64,000 nucleotides of DNA, from assembly GCA_951230915.1 (NCBI GenBank), contig OX579633.1, forward strand, positions 24,586,574 to 24,650,573, given 5' to 3'. The notes under the pieces are model-generated. The model was not told the origin of the DNA, made no database searches, and saw only the letters and a program-made list of their open reading frames with translations. Position 1 is the stretch's first letter. Each line of letters begins with the position of its first letter. Shown here piece after piece: positions 1-13,375 of this stretch. The stretch is from Antitrichia curtipendula (lineage: Eukaryota > Streptophyta > Bryopsida > Hypnales > Leucodontaceae). Both the position numbers and the translations under genes were made by a program.

Positions 1-50
1 TCAACTTATCAGTGGAAAGTGTCCACTGGTATGAGGTTTACCAAATGAAT

Positions 51-583
51 TTAACCTTTAAAGGACAATGCAAGCCCCTTGGGCATTTTAAAAGTCAAGA
101 CTTAAATTTCTTACATAGTTCTTGTTTTTAAATATTTTAAGCTTCACTAAAAAAATGTAGCTCCAATAATCTATTTTTTGTTCCATTTGAATTTTTTTCA
201 AAATTGTTAAAATTGTAATTTTTATGACATTTTCAAAAGAGCATCTTAAAAGCTGAAAGTAAACCACTTTTGAATTTTTTCTATCAAATTTTTTTTCATA
301 TAATCTCAAGGAGTACATCAATTACACTATGATGTTTTTTACTATTATTTCTATTCTTCTACAAAGTTTCATATTATTTAAAGCAACTTTGTAATTACTA
401 TGATTTTCATACGTATTTTTTTAAATCATATAAAATATATGTTTTTAATTATGAAAAATGAGATTAAGTTTTAGACATATATTACTACATGTAAAAAATA
501 TATAAAAAATTTGAAATCTATGTTTTAATGTAAAACCTAATGAAGTTTGACCAAGTCCGGACATAAAATGTCCTTTAAGGATT
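51..583. mobile_element. TTAA-family element (degenerate right end)
   Basis: The left end reads TTAACCTTTAAAGGACA. The right end, read inverted, is AATCCTTAAAGGACAT. The interior is AT-rich and noncoding. The outer TTAA on the right is mutated. Confidence 0.55.
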
Positions 584-3456
584 GGACTTGGGATTGAATT
601 TTTAACTTATTTTGATTCTTTAACCTTGAAAGGGTATTGAGGTCAAAAATTGGACGATGGGCGACCTTTTAAATCAATGTGGAAATGAAGAATGTACCTA
701 TTGGCCAAAAATCACATCATATTTGAAAAAATACTTGGGTGATAAGTCTCGTTATTTTAGAATTAATAAGGCTATAATTTATTTTTATTCTTCTTTCTCT
801 CTTTATTTAACAAAATATCAATATTTTTACTCTAACTCTTATTCATATTTGTCATCTTAGTGCTTGTTGCTTGTGACACAAATGTACTAAAGTCATATTT
901 TTGAATTAGAATTAGTGCAAGATGAAATATTATTAAATTGTATCAATTTCCACAATAACAAATTTTAGTACAGACACTAATTTGTTGGTAACTCTTATCC
1001 CTTCTCCCGCCTCACTATTAGGACAAACCAATGTTTCTTTTTTTTAGCCAAGATTTATTTGCAAAAGAAGGATTGAGCAAAAACTATCTATTTGCAATGA
1101 TAAAAATACAACCTTTCACTTGAAGTTTGTTCCTACATTCTTGCAAACTTGTATGTGTTTCTTCCCATGTTTAATCTCGAACTTCAATTTTTTAGAATAA
1201 TGACAGTTTTACTTCAAAAATGTTAGTTTGTAAAGAAGAATTGTATAGACTTTTTAATTTTACACATGCTTTGCTATCTTCTGAAAGGTCTTTAAAAGAT
1301 TTTGGGTGTTTTTTAATAATGTCACCTCAAATATGGATTTGTTATATTGAGCAAATATTAAGATATGTGGAAAAAAATTCAAAAAATTTGACTTTCCAAG
1401 TTACAAGATCATAGCATTTGAAGTTAAAAAAGAATGTTTTTTTCATCCCTATTTGCAAATTGCATAGTTTGACTCCTATTTTAGTCAAATTTTTTCAAAA
1501 AATGTAGATTTTCTCACATAATATTTCATATTCTTATTGTATTAGTTGCATATGTGCCAAAGTTCAGATATAGATGAGGAGCTTAGCAGGCAAACAATCT
1601 CATCTAATTTTTTTGTACAACTTATCTTTTAATTTGGATTCCTAATTTGAATTATCTTAGTTTCTTATAAGATATTTTATTTCCACACCTTGTATCAAAA
1701 TTTCAAAATGATTCATCCAAAATTAATGCCAATGCACCTAACCAATTTTCATTTGTATATTCAACAGACAATTAATCTCCTAAAGATTTATACTTAAATA
1801 AGAGTTCTAAAATTATTTTTATTCTTCTTTTAAGGCTAAGGAATTTACAAGTGTATAAATATGTTAATCCATCCAATGTTTCTCATAATTGTATAGATTG
1901 CTCATCAAATGAAACTAAAGAAAAATTGTAGCCATTTGGGCTCATATGTAGCTAGCATCCTAAGTACTTTGTGATCCTTGAAAGCAACATTAAATGATGA
2001 AAACAAGAGTGTTGAATCACCCTTTTATACCTGAAGTTCCTATTTAATTTTCTTCAGTGACTTGGGAGTTGTTCTAATTTCCAACATAGTAAAGTTGTAT
2101 CATAGAATGCAACCTAGAATAATAGTTTAATGACAATTTTAAGCAAAAGATGTGATATGTAATCCGTACATCATATCCATATATCATATGCATATAGATT
2201 GATATACTATAATACTAACCAATAATTTTCAATAATATTTGAAATTTGAAACCAAAAACTATAAATTCCTTCAAAACTCCATTGTGAATTGAATCATATG
2301 TTCACAAATTAGACAAGTTCTATTGACTTTTTTATTTCAAATTTTTACATGATTGAAAAAAAATTGATGCTACTCATCATAATCTACATGAAAAGCTTTG
2401 TTTCATATCATTCCGGTAAATATTGCAAAAGTTAGAAGGATATTTTCAATTTCAAGTGTCAAAATAGGCAACAAAAAATATATCCTAAAAATACATTAAT
2501 TATTTTGTGATTGTACAAATTGATAACTACTCAAAAAAAGTTGAACCATTCAATTTCAAATAATGAAATAAAAGTTATGAGGAATTTTATTTTGTGGACA
2601 ATGAAAGTAGAAAAAACATATGAAGTTGTTTTTGCTCTTAATTTTGAAAATTTTCAAATAAAAATAAAAATAAAGGAAAAAAAATATTAATTGTTTAATA
2701 GAACATTTTCACCACTGGAATTAACAATTCTTGTGTTCTTCCAAAAAGTTAAAAGCATATTAGTTTTCTCTTACATCTTAAAAAAAATGAATAAGAAATT
2801 TTTTTGGCTAAAGTTTTTTGAACATATATTCAACCCATTTTTCATCATATTGACTAAAATGCACAAGTTATAGGACATATGTAGGTTTTCTTGCTTAAAA
2901 TGTAGAAAGCCAAAACTTTATCATTTGGAAGGGCTAGAAAAGCCTACATTTTGAAGTTTAGGCACATAAAACTTGCAATCAGTGGTGATATTCTCTCTAA
3001 ATTTTTGGGACAATGTACTTGAACAAGTTAACCAAAGGATTCTATGGTTAAAACAAATATTGATGAAGATTTTGACCTTGCTTCGGGGATGAGTATTTAG
3101 AAGCAGTTTTGGACCTCTAAACATGTTGATCCTTTAAGAGTTAATAGGTGAGCCCATTATGGGCAAAATATTAATGGAATCAAACTCATTGTTGGTGAAA
3201 TTGCAATGGTGGTGAACATTCAAGTTCTGAAATGTACACCACTAGTATAGTTTTTACCACAATGGGATCACTTCCCTTTGCATATAGAGGAATTCAAGGA
3301 TTCAACTTCAAAAGTGTAGGCGTGTCGACAATCAACTAACTTAAGCTTAGTATGTTGTATTTGTCTTTTGAGTGCATAGGCATAGTCACTTATGTATTCA
3401 AATTTAGTTGAAATTAGTTGAATTCAATTGAATTGAAATTAATTCATTTAAATTCA
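584..3456. other. AT-rich intergenic DNA, no gene seen
   Basis: Only short spurious frames. A solo TTAA-family right end (CCTTTAAGAGTTAA) occurs at about 3131-3144. Confidence 0.6.
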
Positions 3457-3790
3457 ATACACCCCCGCCCCCACTACTTGTATTTTTGAACGTTGTGCAA
3501 TCGATACAATCGATATGGGATATTTCAATATGTATTTATATCCATATCCATATCTCAATATATATTCGTCCACACTTTGAAGTTCGTAACCATCTTTTAT
3601 CCCATATTCTATATGTATTATGTACCATATTATGTATTTGCTTTTGGACGGCCAAGATCGTCATCAACAACTTTGAATTTTCAAGAGGATCGACGACATT
3701 TGGGGTTGGTGGATGTGGGTGGGTTGGTTGTGATGTGAAGTCGACGGCTATGGTTTTTTATTTTTTTTTGGGGGGGGGGGAGAAATTGAA
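3457..3790. mobile_element. Element with poly-C / poly-G ends, copy 1
   Basis: The left end AATACACCCCCGCCCCCAC is followed by TTGTATTTTTGAA. The middle contains ATCCATATCCATATC repeats, and the right end is a run of about 11 G. It is homologous in opposite orientation to 9000-9230. Confidence 0.6.
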
Positions 3791-3823
3791 TTCAAACACG
3801 GTATTCGCGTCATCACAAGAGAT

Positions 3824-3982
3824 AAGGTAACTCTGCCTATGACAAGCCAACTTTGGACCAACCTAATGCAGGCCTAGAACTTCATGAGCAATACATGTGT
3901 CTTGTGAAATGTACTGCTCATGAAGTTTCTGGCCTGCATTAGGGTGGTCCAAAATTCTGCCTGTCACAGGCAAAGTTACCTT
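3824..3982. mobile_element. Foldback MITE with AAGGTAAC ends, 159 bp
   Basis: Almost the whole element is an inverted repeat with about 75-bp arms (left AAGGTAACTCTGCCTATGAC; the right arm mirrors it with CTGTCACAGGCAAAGTTACC). The ends share GCCTATGACA with 58635-59180. Confidence 0.85.
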
Positions 3983-4044
3983 AGTATCCCATTGAGTGGA
4001 AGTTACGAAGCTTAGGTTTGTCTGAAATAATTTTGGAGACCAGC

Positions 4045-4173
4045 GGCATGTTCCCACTTGGTGCTAAAGAGTGTTGTTACTGGAGTCTTAAAAAACAAAT
4101 TTAGAACTACTTCTAGACCAGATTCACATTGCAAACATCACCCCTAACACTAACACCAAGTGGGGGACATACC
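4045..4173. repeat. Inverted repeat with ~25-bp arms
   Basis: CATGTTCCCACTTGGTG at the left is mirrored by CACCAAGTGGGGGACAT at the right with a few mismatches. Probably a small MITE or relic next to the 3824-3982 foldback. Confidence 0.55.
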
Positions 4174-5203
4174 ATAGTAGAGGTCAGGATAGGCCCTGCA
4201 TACCATCCAGTTGTAGTTTTTTTCGGACAACTTAGGTAGTTACAACTCTGTGCACACCATTTCCATGTTCAAGTGCTGTGCAACCGGACAAAGTTATGTC
4301 AGCCTTTTTTTCCGGAATTTTGGGTTGCCAGTGCGACATCCCTCATGCACGACACCCCTCACCACATTATAATTCAGCTACGACTTAGTTTGATTGTTCC
4401 CAAGAAAACATTTTGCTTCTGTTAGTGACTAAAATTTCAAAAAACAAATATATCAAGGTTGGAGGAGAAATTGGTTCATGATAATTTCATGGATTACAAG
4501 ATATTAGTACGACACCTCCAAAACGCTGAGGAACTAATGGGTAGAAATTGTTAAAAGCGGTCATCTTCTAGTGCATTGAATGAGCAAAAATAAAAATAAA
4601 AAGTTTCTTTGAATTCAATCTTGTAAAATTGTACTAGAATACTATAGGAATGTGTTGGGAAAAATTCAGAAACTTTGACCGAATAAATTGTAAGATTATA
4701 GTGTTTGAAGTTGAGAAACAACTATTTTGTTGCAGCTATATGCATATGATAGTGTCAACAAACTTTGTCTCCTCTTGGATTGAGATTTTTGCACTATGTA
4801 TAATTTTTTGAAACATTGTGTATCATGTTGTGTTATTTACATACTTGCTAAATTTTTGAAACTAAAGAAGAGTTTAGCACAAGTTGCTTGACAATGCCCA
4901 CCTTGTATTTTTTTTTTTTTTTTGCACAAAGTAGCTTTTGCTCCAACCACTCAATAAATTTTCTTATTTCCACAAAGACGGCAATCAAGAAGCAAAGTAG
5001 TAGGTGACACTTCAATGCCATTCAACATGAAACAAATAAGTATGCTAGGAAGGTTCTGTTCTTGAATTTATTTTTTTCACTTTTTCACTAGCATACTTTT
5101 AAATTGCACCATATTACTCAAACTTCTTTGATTAGGTTCAACTCAAATAACATGTCAATGCTAAAGCAAGTCATACTAACAGTATAGATATAGATATAGA
5201 AGT

Positions 5204-6159
5204 TTAACCCCGTAAAGGTTTTTGACTACGGTATGTTTTCACCAAAATGCTCCAAAACTGCCATTTCTAATACAAGTAACAAATTTTAGGAAAAAAAATT
5301 TTTGGACACATGTACCCGTAGGATCTTGTAGTATGCTAGTTTGAGAAGATGTGGAAAAAATTTCAAAAATTCCATCATGTAGATTGCAAGATATTAGTGT
5401 TGGAAGTGACAAAAATCATTTTTTTGTCCCTATGAAAAAACAGCAGCTACACTTCACAAGGTCAAATCTTTATGAAAAAAAATTCCAAAATGGTTGTAAC
5501 TCTTTGGATTCATTCTTCAGGGCAAGTTGGATACATATTTGAAATTTTTTAGATAATTTTGAATTGTACAACATATAAGAAAAAAATAGTAAGTAGAAAA
5601 AAGTAGAGAATGATTCAAAATACTAAATTGTTAACCATTTATTTATGGAATTGAAAAATGCCAATTCCAAAGGTTGTAATGTAGTAATAAAAATTATAAA
5701 CCTAATGTTTGTTTATTTATTTGTTTTAAATTAAAAATTAAATTAAATAAAAGACTTCAAAGTTTATTTTAGAATAGAGATTTCATAACTACTCATAAAC
5801 TACCCACAACTAAAACTCCTCATAACTTTCATCTCATTAATCAAAATGGAATGATTCAAAGTTTTCCATGTATATAGAAATCCAAAAAAATAATTTAAAA
5901 TATTTTTGCTTCAAAATAGTGATTTTTAAAGAAGTTTTTTTGCTACCCGAGCTACCCGTCAAGCAATGAAAACTACATAATTTTCAATAACTTTTTGCCA
6001 ATGTAGTCAAAAGTTTTGAAAATTGCTAGGCCTTAAAGCTAATCCTTGGAAAAATGTTGTGTTAAAATTTCAAAGAAAAAAAATTAAAATTCCATTCATA
6101 GTGAGTTGCCCAAAATTGCTATGTTGCCAAAAAATACATTGTGGTCCTTTAGGGGTTAA
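5204..6159. mobile_element. TTAA-family non-autonomous element, 956 bp
   Basis: The left end is TTAACCCCGTAAAGG and the right end is CCTTTAGGGGTTAA, with TTAA at both edges. It aligns along its length with 11535-12466 (shared blocks include TTTTCACCAAAA, ACACATGTAMCCGTAGGATC, CTGCACTTCACAAGGTC and AAAATGGAATGATTCAAAG). No transposase reading frame. Confidence 0.8.
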
Positions 6160-6513
6160 TCCTTGAGTGACTGCAACCAAAATGAATGGTGACAACAATT
6201 TGGAAGACAATCTAAATAGGGACAAATCTGATGGTTTGGACTAAGGTCTTTTGATAGATCTACCCACTGAAATAGAACTATAGAAGGGAACATAAGTGTA
6301 GAACTCGGTGGTTCTAAATTGTTGGAAAAGATGATTGATTGAATTTGAAGATTATAGTAAAAAAATAGATAGAAGTATAAGAGATGCCACCTAAACAGGT
6401 TCAACTTCAAAGGCATGTGGCCAAATGTGGATGCACTAGAAGAAATTTGGACCCTACATAGGATCGTTGATTGCATGAAAATGTGCAATTATAGAAATAA
6501 ATAATAATAATAG

Positions 6514-6544
<31 letters not shown>

Positions 6545-7870
6545 AATAATTGGCCCATGTAATCACATGATGTGCCATGCAAGACTAAAGACTAAGTTTT
6601 TTTTTAAATATTATTTTTCCTTGAATTTGCACACTGGCCAAAAGTCAAACGGTCCTCTAAAGGGGCCATATTTTTTCTACAGCTTAGTTTGCAAAATCTT
6701 TGTTCTGTCAAATGAGACTAATGCTGGCATGAATCCTTAAGATCCATTTGTAAGTGTAGATTTGTGTTCCTAAGGAAAAAATTGTTGTAAAGTAGGAAAA
6801 AAAGAATGCTTCTATACGATTAGGGATTTCATATTATTTTCTATGCTAGGCTACAAAGACATGTATTGATGAATATGAGTAGTGAAGATAGCTATAGGCA
6901 CTGCGTGAACAAGAATCAATCCTCCTCTGTGATATCAACAAAACCAGAAAAGAAGGACTACCTATTATATGGTAGAGATTGTTAGTGCACACAATCCACA
7001 TTCTCTACCAAAATTTCATACATTATTTTCTGCTTTGTGATGCTACATCATTTATTTTTTTAAAAGACGTTAGATGAACTATGGACCTCTGTATTCCTTT
7101 ATGTGCACATGAGGGACTTCCATGTGCTTGGGAAGCTCCATATTGTTGTATAGATTTGTTCTACTCTAGTTGATTGTGAAGTTATAATCACCACATTGAA
7201 AACTATTAAAAATAATTTTTTAGAAAGGTGGAAATTGAAATCCATCCAAATATCTTTGCAAATTATATATAGTGGCTTTTTATTGAACATAAAGATTGTA
7301 TGCACAAAAATTGCCGCTTCTTAGAAAAATGAACCTCCTACTCTAAACAAAGTGAGTCCAATGGCCCTTATGAAGCTAGCAATCTACTACATACTTGCAA
7401 TGAACTTGGACCACTAGATATTTAAACAAAATATCAAAACTATAGTCTTTTGATCCCCTTACAATAAATAATTGTTTTAACGTCAACCCACTTGTTTATC
7501 TTCAAGTCATGTACACCTTTGTACCAAAACTCATAGCATAATGTCACAATATAGTCAAGCGCGGTATTTGGGAACTTCTATTGCCACATCTCCACATTTG
7601 AATTGCTTTGGCTTTTGTACGCCACCTCCTAATCATCAACTTGAAATCTATAAAACCTCAAGAGTGTGACAACTTTGCACACGCACTTTGCTAAATTAGT
7701 CAAATAATACTTTTATAGTGTGCTACAAAATACACTCCCAAGCACACTGCAAATGTCCTACTACAACCTCAATAATGCTAGAAGGTCTTCTTCTAGCACA
7801 CTAAGTACTTGCACCAACTACCATTGCATTTTTTGTAGTTCTAGTTCTTGTTTTATGCCCCAATGAGGTT
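6160..7870. other. AT-rich intergenic DNA
   Basis: Apart from the AAT microsatellite nothing was recognised. Confidence 0.6.
6496..6549. repeat. (AAT)n / (AAAT)n microsatellite
   Basis: A run of ATAATAAT changing into AAATAAAT. Simple sequence in AT-rich DNA. Confidence 0.9.
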
Positions 7871-8106
7871 GCTAGCATGTGAGCCCATGAGCCTAGGAGC
7901 CTAGGTTATAGGCACTTTCTATGATATAGGATATTTATATTATAGGTGTCTATGTTATAAATACATATGTTATAAGCATGTTTCATGGTTATAGGATATT
8001 TATGTTACAAATGTGTATGTTATAGGTACCTTCAATAATTATAGAACACATATTTACACTTAAACTCAAGGCTTGTAGGCTTGCAATTCTAAACTCGCAT
8101 GGTAGC
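7871..8106. mobile_element. Minisatellite-bearing MITE, copy A
   Basis: The left end is GCTAGCATGTGAGCC; the inverted right end is GCTACCATGCGAG. The inside carries degenerate units of the type TTATAGGTACCTATG, ending with CTCAAGGCTTGTAGGCTT. Same family as 55431-55728. Confidence 0.7.
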
Positions 8107-8170
8107 ATCATTGATGTGGAGTCGTTCTTTTGGGTCAAAATTCTTGACTTCTATAAAGGAGAATTCCACG

Positions 8171-8728
8171 TTAACCTTTTAGGGCCTAAGGAGCCCCAAG
8201 CAACTTCTTGAATTCTTCTAGAATCAAATTTGCATATTAAAATTTTATAATTTAATTTAAATTATTATTTTTCCACAAATAAGCATTCATATCTTCTATC
8301 TAATATGATTTTTAATTATTTTTGGGAAAAAAAATGAAATTTATATGATTTTTTAAAGTTTATGTCTTTGAAAAATCATAGTAATTACAAAAAAGCTCAC
8401 TTTACCATGAAATTTTTATTGAAAATAGAGTTTATTATATTGAACATTATGGTGAAGTTGGCATGCTCTCTTTAGTTATACACAAATAAGTTCAATAGAG
8501 AAACATGTTCCACAATGCATTTTGAAACTCTAAATTCCCAACTTCAAATTGCCGTAGACAAATCATCATTGCTCCAAATTTGATGGCCAATGGCTCATTG
8601 GAAGCGGAATACCCGTGCCCTCACATCTCGTTCACACCTCAAGAGAAACTAAGGCCAAGAGAGTGTTCCAATTCCCAAAATTCAGTTTAAAAGAACCAAA
8701 ATTGGCATGCTAGGCCCTAAAGGGTTAA
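8171..8728. mobile_element. TTAA-family element, 558 bp, extended TIR
   Basis: The left end is TTAACCTTTTAGGGCCTA. The right end, read inverted, is TTAACCCTTTAGGGCCTA, so 17 of 18 positions agree. TTAA is present at both edges. The noncoding interior differs from the 0.9-kb members. Confidence 0.7.
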
Positions 8729-8999
8729 GCTAAAACTCACAGTGGATTTTTAGACAAATGTTCTTCATCGTGTAATTCTTAGGATATACAATTTAGGCAT
8801 TTGTCAAAGCTGTGTCTAAGCAAAAGAAATATATTATGTGACTATCTAATCTGAATGAACATTTCTTAGTTGATCTTGCATATCTATGCCACATACGTTG
8901 CTTGAGTAGTGAATTTGCATTGGTGAAGTAGGATTGGAGAGGATCTTTGCCTCACTATCCCCTGAAAAGAGAGGTACACTTCCTGCTCAATTAATTAGC

Positions 9000-9230
9000 C
9001 CCCCCCTCCCCCCCAAAATTAATAGCCCCCCATTGATCGTTTTGAAAAAAAATGGAAACACCCCCTTCCCTGCCGTTGATCCTGATACGAATATTACGAT
9101 ACCGTACATATACCATATATATACGGATACGGAAAACAGATATGGAAAACGGATACGGATTATCCCATATTGATTGTCAAACGACTTCGTTTTCAAAAAT
9201 ACAACACTGAGGGGGGGGGGGTATTGGGAT
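9000..9230. mobile_element. Element with poly-C / poly-G ends, copy 2 (inverted)
   Basis: C runs at 9000-9016 and a G run at 9211-9222 bound it. Read inverted, the right end AATACCCCCCC then TTGTATTTTTGAA matches the left end of 3457-3790. The middle has CGGATACGG repeats. Confidence 0.6.
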
Positions 9231-9243
9231 TTAGAGATTTTCC

Positions 9244-9306
9244 GATCAAATTATTTTTCAGCCCCCCCCCCAAATAAAATGAGGGGTTTTGAAAAATAAT
9301 TTGATC
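9244..9306. repeat. Perfect 17-bp inverted repeat around a C run
   Basis: GATCAAATTATTTTTCA (9244-9260) is mirrored exactly at 9290-9306. The loop contains ten C and a GGGG, adjoining the poly-G border of the preceding element. Confidence 0.75.
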
Positions 9307-9822
9307 TAGAACTTCCTCACTATGTCTGGTTATATGAACACTTCTAGATCCTATTGACTTAGCATATACTGAAAGGAGGATTATAGGCATTGTACTAATC
9401 CATGCGTCTATTGCCATACCGTTGTACTGATGCATCTTGATAAACATGTCGCCACTGGTATAGTACTTGGTTAGCACAATATTGATTGAGAAGCCTCTTT
9501 TTAATTTCTTCAAAGATCTAGTTGTGTAAAATCCTCAAGAAAGAAAATCCTCAAATAAATATGGATTGGTAAATAAATTGTCTATACTCACAATGTACCA
9601 GTTGAATTCTATACTTTTTGTCAAGTAGGTGAATATCCCAACGTGTAATCCATGTTTGCGCTCATATAAAGGCGTGGCTATCTCCTCATTCACAAACCCT
9701 ACATAGACATGAAGATTTACAACATATTTTGACTAAGAACACTACAACTTTATACCATGCATGATGGACTTCAATAGCATGGACTACTTCAAAGAGCACT
9801 ACTTGCCATTGTAGGTTATCAT

Positions 9823-10046
9823 CACTACAAGAGAAAAGGGTGTTTTAAGTGAGTTTTTAAGTATAGTCCTAGAGATAAGATTATAAGTAGTGACCTTTAA
9901 CTAGATTTTTAGTAAAATTCTACTAAAAACGCATGTATTCCTAGTAATTTTTTTTATTGAAAATCTCCTTAAAGGTCATTACTTATAATCTTATCTCTAG
10001 GACTATACTTAAAAACTCATTTAAAACACCCATTTCTCTTGTAGTG
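9823..10046. mobile_element. CACTA-type MITE, 224 bp, with CAT target duplication
   Basis: It begins CACTACAAGAGAAA and ends with the inverse TTTCTCTTGTAGTG. The arms are about 80-100 bp of nearly perfect inverted repeat, including GTATAGTCCTAGAGATAAG. It is flanked by CAT at 9820-9822 and CAT at 10047-10049. CACTACAAGAAAA-type ends with 3-bp duplications are the hallmark of CACTA (En/Spm) transposons. It is too short to encode transposase. Confidence 0.92.
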
Positions 10047-10049
10047 CAT

Positions 10050-11534
10050 TAATTTGTTGACACTTGGCAATCAGGGTCTCTATCAATCATTGAGCCTTCA
10101 CGATTGGGTCAGAACTAGGATCAACATGATCTTTGACCACCGTACATGACATTGTCAACAACATGCAAACATTTGAGGATGAATTCAAGCGCCATTTTTG
10201 CATGGTGCAAGATACTGCCTTACAATGCAATGTTTCCATTTAGTAGAACCATATAGAAGGATGCTTGTGCACTCCCATGAGTGCACAAATTCCGGTCCAT
10301 TGTTGGAGCTTGCAAAGTGTGCTTCTTGGTTTTAGAGTGTGTTCAATAGGCTTGATCCTTGTATTTGGATCCAACATCTTGGCATATGGATTACTCTATA
10401 GCATGATACATCATTGCACTAGTTTATCTCATAACTTCAAAAAGTATTTAAGAAGGGTTAGGAACTCTTTTCCTAATGCAATTATCAAAACCATTTTATG
10501 TGAAATAAATGAATTGACAACAAAGACCATGATTTGCAATGCTAGTTGGAGTCATGATATTTGTTTTCTAGATGCGGCCCAAGAACATTATGTCAAAGTT
10601 TAGGCATGAATTCCACTAGTCCATTGGCGTTGTCATTAGTAGTGCTTCCAGAGGAGGAAACATTGGCATTTGGCGACTCCACAAAGTTTGTCACATCTAG
10701 CTTTCAAGACTCTCCATTGTTGTTGGGTAGGATTGCAACGTTGGTTTCTTCTTCATTCGTCAGGCTGAGCATGTCCTTGTAGTCTTCGGCTAATACAAAT
10801 AATACCTCAAAGTACTTTCTGGAATAGACAAAAATTGAGAAGTATCCAAATTTAGATTAGGCATTAGATCTAGGACTATTCCACAATTGTAGGCAAAAAA
10901 GACTTACAAATATCCCCTTCTTCAATTGTAATGGCAAACAAAGGGATTTGAATTTTTTGAAATAATACATATATGTCCATGTCATTAGTGTTAGTGTATT
11001 TAATATTGTGTTGATGGCAATGTTGGAAATGTTAGATGTCACATCCCTAGTGCCTTTTCTTTGTGCAGGTGCATGCATTCTTTTAAAGGACACTTTGGAA
11101 CTTAGAACGCCTTCAATTAAGAAATTATCATATTCTTGTGCCACCTGGAGAATTTTCCAACTTTTGTTGTCGACATATCTAGGTGAGTTTCTATGGGATC
11201 TTTCTTAGTAGCCTCATTATATTTTTTTTCTTTGGATGTATTGGCTTCATGGCTAGGACTTTTTCAAGAACCACATTGTAATTCACCTATTTATACAAAC
11301 TTCATGTATAGTTGAGATTTATTTTTCAAGCAAAGCAAATTCCATGTATCATTTGCTTAACCTCAAGACTTGCATTAAAGTTTGCACATAATGTCTATGA
11401 GAAGAATCATCAAGGTGCACAATGTCATTGAATTACCCTAGAACTACCATATTGCTTGTTTTTGCATTGTTTGTGAGCGCCATAGCCTAGCACCATTGGT
11501 TTCCTACAAAGAATCTGTCTAAGCCTTCATCTCT
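10050..11534. other. Intergenic DNA, possible decayed element
   Basis: Slightly less AT-rich, with frames of about 70-110 codons on both strands, none recognisable. It contains an imperfect palindrome TGTGCACTCCCATGAGTGCA near 10266. Confidence 0.45.
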
Positions 11535-12466
11535 TTAACCCCTAAAGTTCTATGACTATGTTTTCACCAAAAACACTCCAAAACTGTCATTTTTAGTACA
11601 AGTACCAAATTTTTGAAAAAAACACTTTTTTGACACATGTAACCGTAGGATCTTATAGTAAACTAGTTTTAGAAGATGTCGAAACAATTTCAGAATTTTC
11701 CACCATGTGGATTGGAAGATATTAGCATTTGAATTGGCAAAAATCTTTTTTTTGTCCTTGCGAAAAACAGGGAAGCTGCACTTCACAAGGTCACATTTGT
11801 ATGAAAAAATGTCCAAAATGGTGGTGCATCTTTGAATTCTTTTTCCTAAACAAGTTCTCTACATGCTTAAAATTTTTCAAATCATTTGATATTGTACAAC
11901 ATATACAAAAAAAATAGTAAGTAGCAAGAAGTAGAGAATGATCCAAAATACTAAATTGTTAAGAATTTAATTATGCAATTGAAAAATATAATCCCAATAG
12001 TTGTAATCTTGTAATAAACAATTTACATCCTATGAATTTATTTTTTTCAAAAAATATTAAAAATTGAGTTAAATAAACAACTTCAAAGTTTATTTCAGAG
12101 TAGAGAATCTATAACTGCCCGCAAACTAAAAATCCTCATAACTTTTGATTCATTGGTCAAAATGGAATGATTCAAAGCTTTCCACGTATATATAACTCTA
12201 GAAAATCAATTTCAAATTTTTATTTTTGAAAAAAGTGATTTTTTCTGATCTGTCCGGACTGCCCAGTTACGGAAAAAAGTAACATATTTGGTCATAACTT
12301 TTGATTCCTATTTCCAAATGTCATGAAATTTAGTGCATATGAAAGGTACTCCTTGCGCCTACCTTCTATTAAAATTTCAGCCAAAAATATGAAAATCTCT
12401 AGTCACAAGTACTTGCCCAAATTTTTTATATTGCCAAAAACTGCATGCTGGTCCTTTAGGGGTTAA
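11535..12466. mobile_element. TTAA-family non-autonomous element, 932 bp
   Basis: The left end is TTAACCCCTAAAG and the right end is GGTCCTTTAGGGGTTAA. It is the full-length sister of 5204-6159 in the same orientation. No coding capacity. Confidence 0.82.
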
Positions 12467-13375
12467 ATACTTGGTAGGTTTATAAAGATCATAAAGAGGC
12501 TATTGCTACATGATTTTCTAATTATTTGAGCCGCATTTGAGTCCAGTTTAGCAAATTTAAGACTTCCATCAATGTCATAGATGGACATGCTCTTGCAACA
12601 TTTTGCTAATGGTGGTTGGAAAACTATCAATGGAGCCTTCAACACGCCTACAATTCTAATTAAGAACATGAATACCATTCCTTCTAAAATGTACCGCAAG
12701 AAAGCTCTCTTATTGTCACCTCCAAGTCGCAATGTAATATGCCCTAGCAAAAATAGGCAATGACAATAAGTGTTGTTAATGCAATAAGTTTGATAGATTC
12801 TCACTATTAGAAACTTGTATTTTCTTGACACATTTTCATAGACATCCACATGTTTTTATATTCATCTTGATGTCATGTTTGACATGGAGATGGACATAAA
12901 CCATGTAGATGTCTATAAAAATGTCATAACTGCACTTATGTGACTTCATTTCATGACTTTAGTCATGTGGCCTCATGATTTGACGGTCAAGTCATGTCTT
13001 CATGTCTCTTCACATCTAGTGCATCCTACATTTGTCAATACAAAAATATATATCAACAAATATAAACTAAACCTTTAAACTCTTAAATTTTCATTGTTTG
13101 ATCTTGAATCTTGTTTTGGTTTTTGACTGTGTAGGTGACTATGCAAAGCCTAAATGAAGATGAAAGGGTAGATATAAATGACTCTATTACTCTATAACAT
13201 CATTTTTTTTTCTCAAACTACAACGTCTTTAGATCAAGGCCTTACAAAAATGAAAAGAGAGACATTGTTCCTTTCCGGTTTTCTTATTCTACATTTTTGT
13301 AGAATGAGCAAAGCTTCTCGTACTATAGCTACTTGTTCCATTTGGTACTTGAATGAAAAAACTATACCCTTTTAA

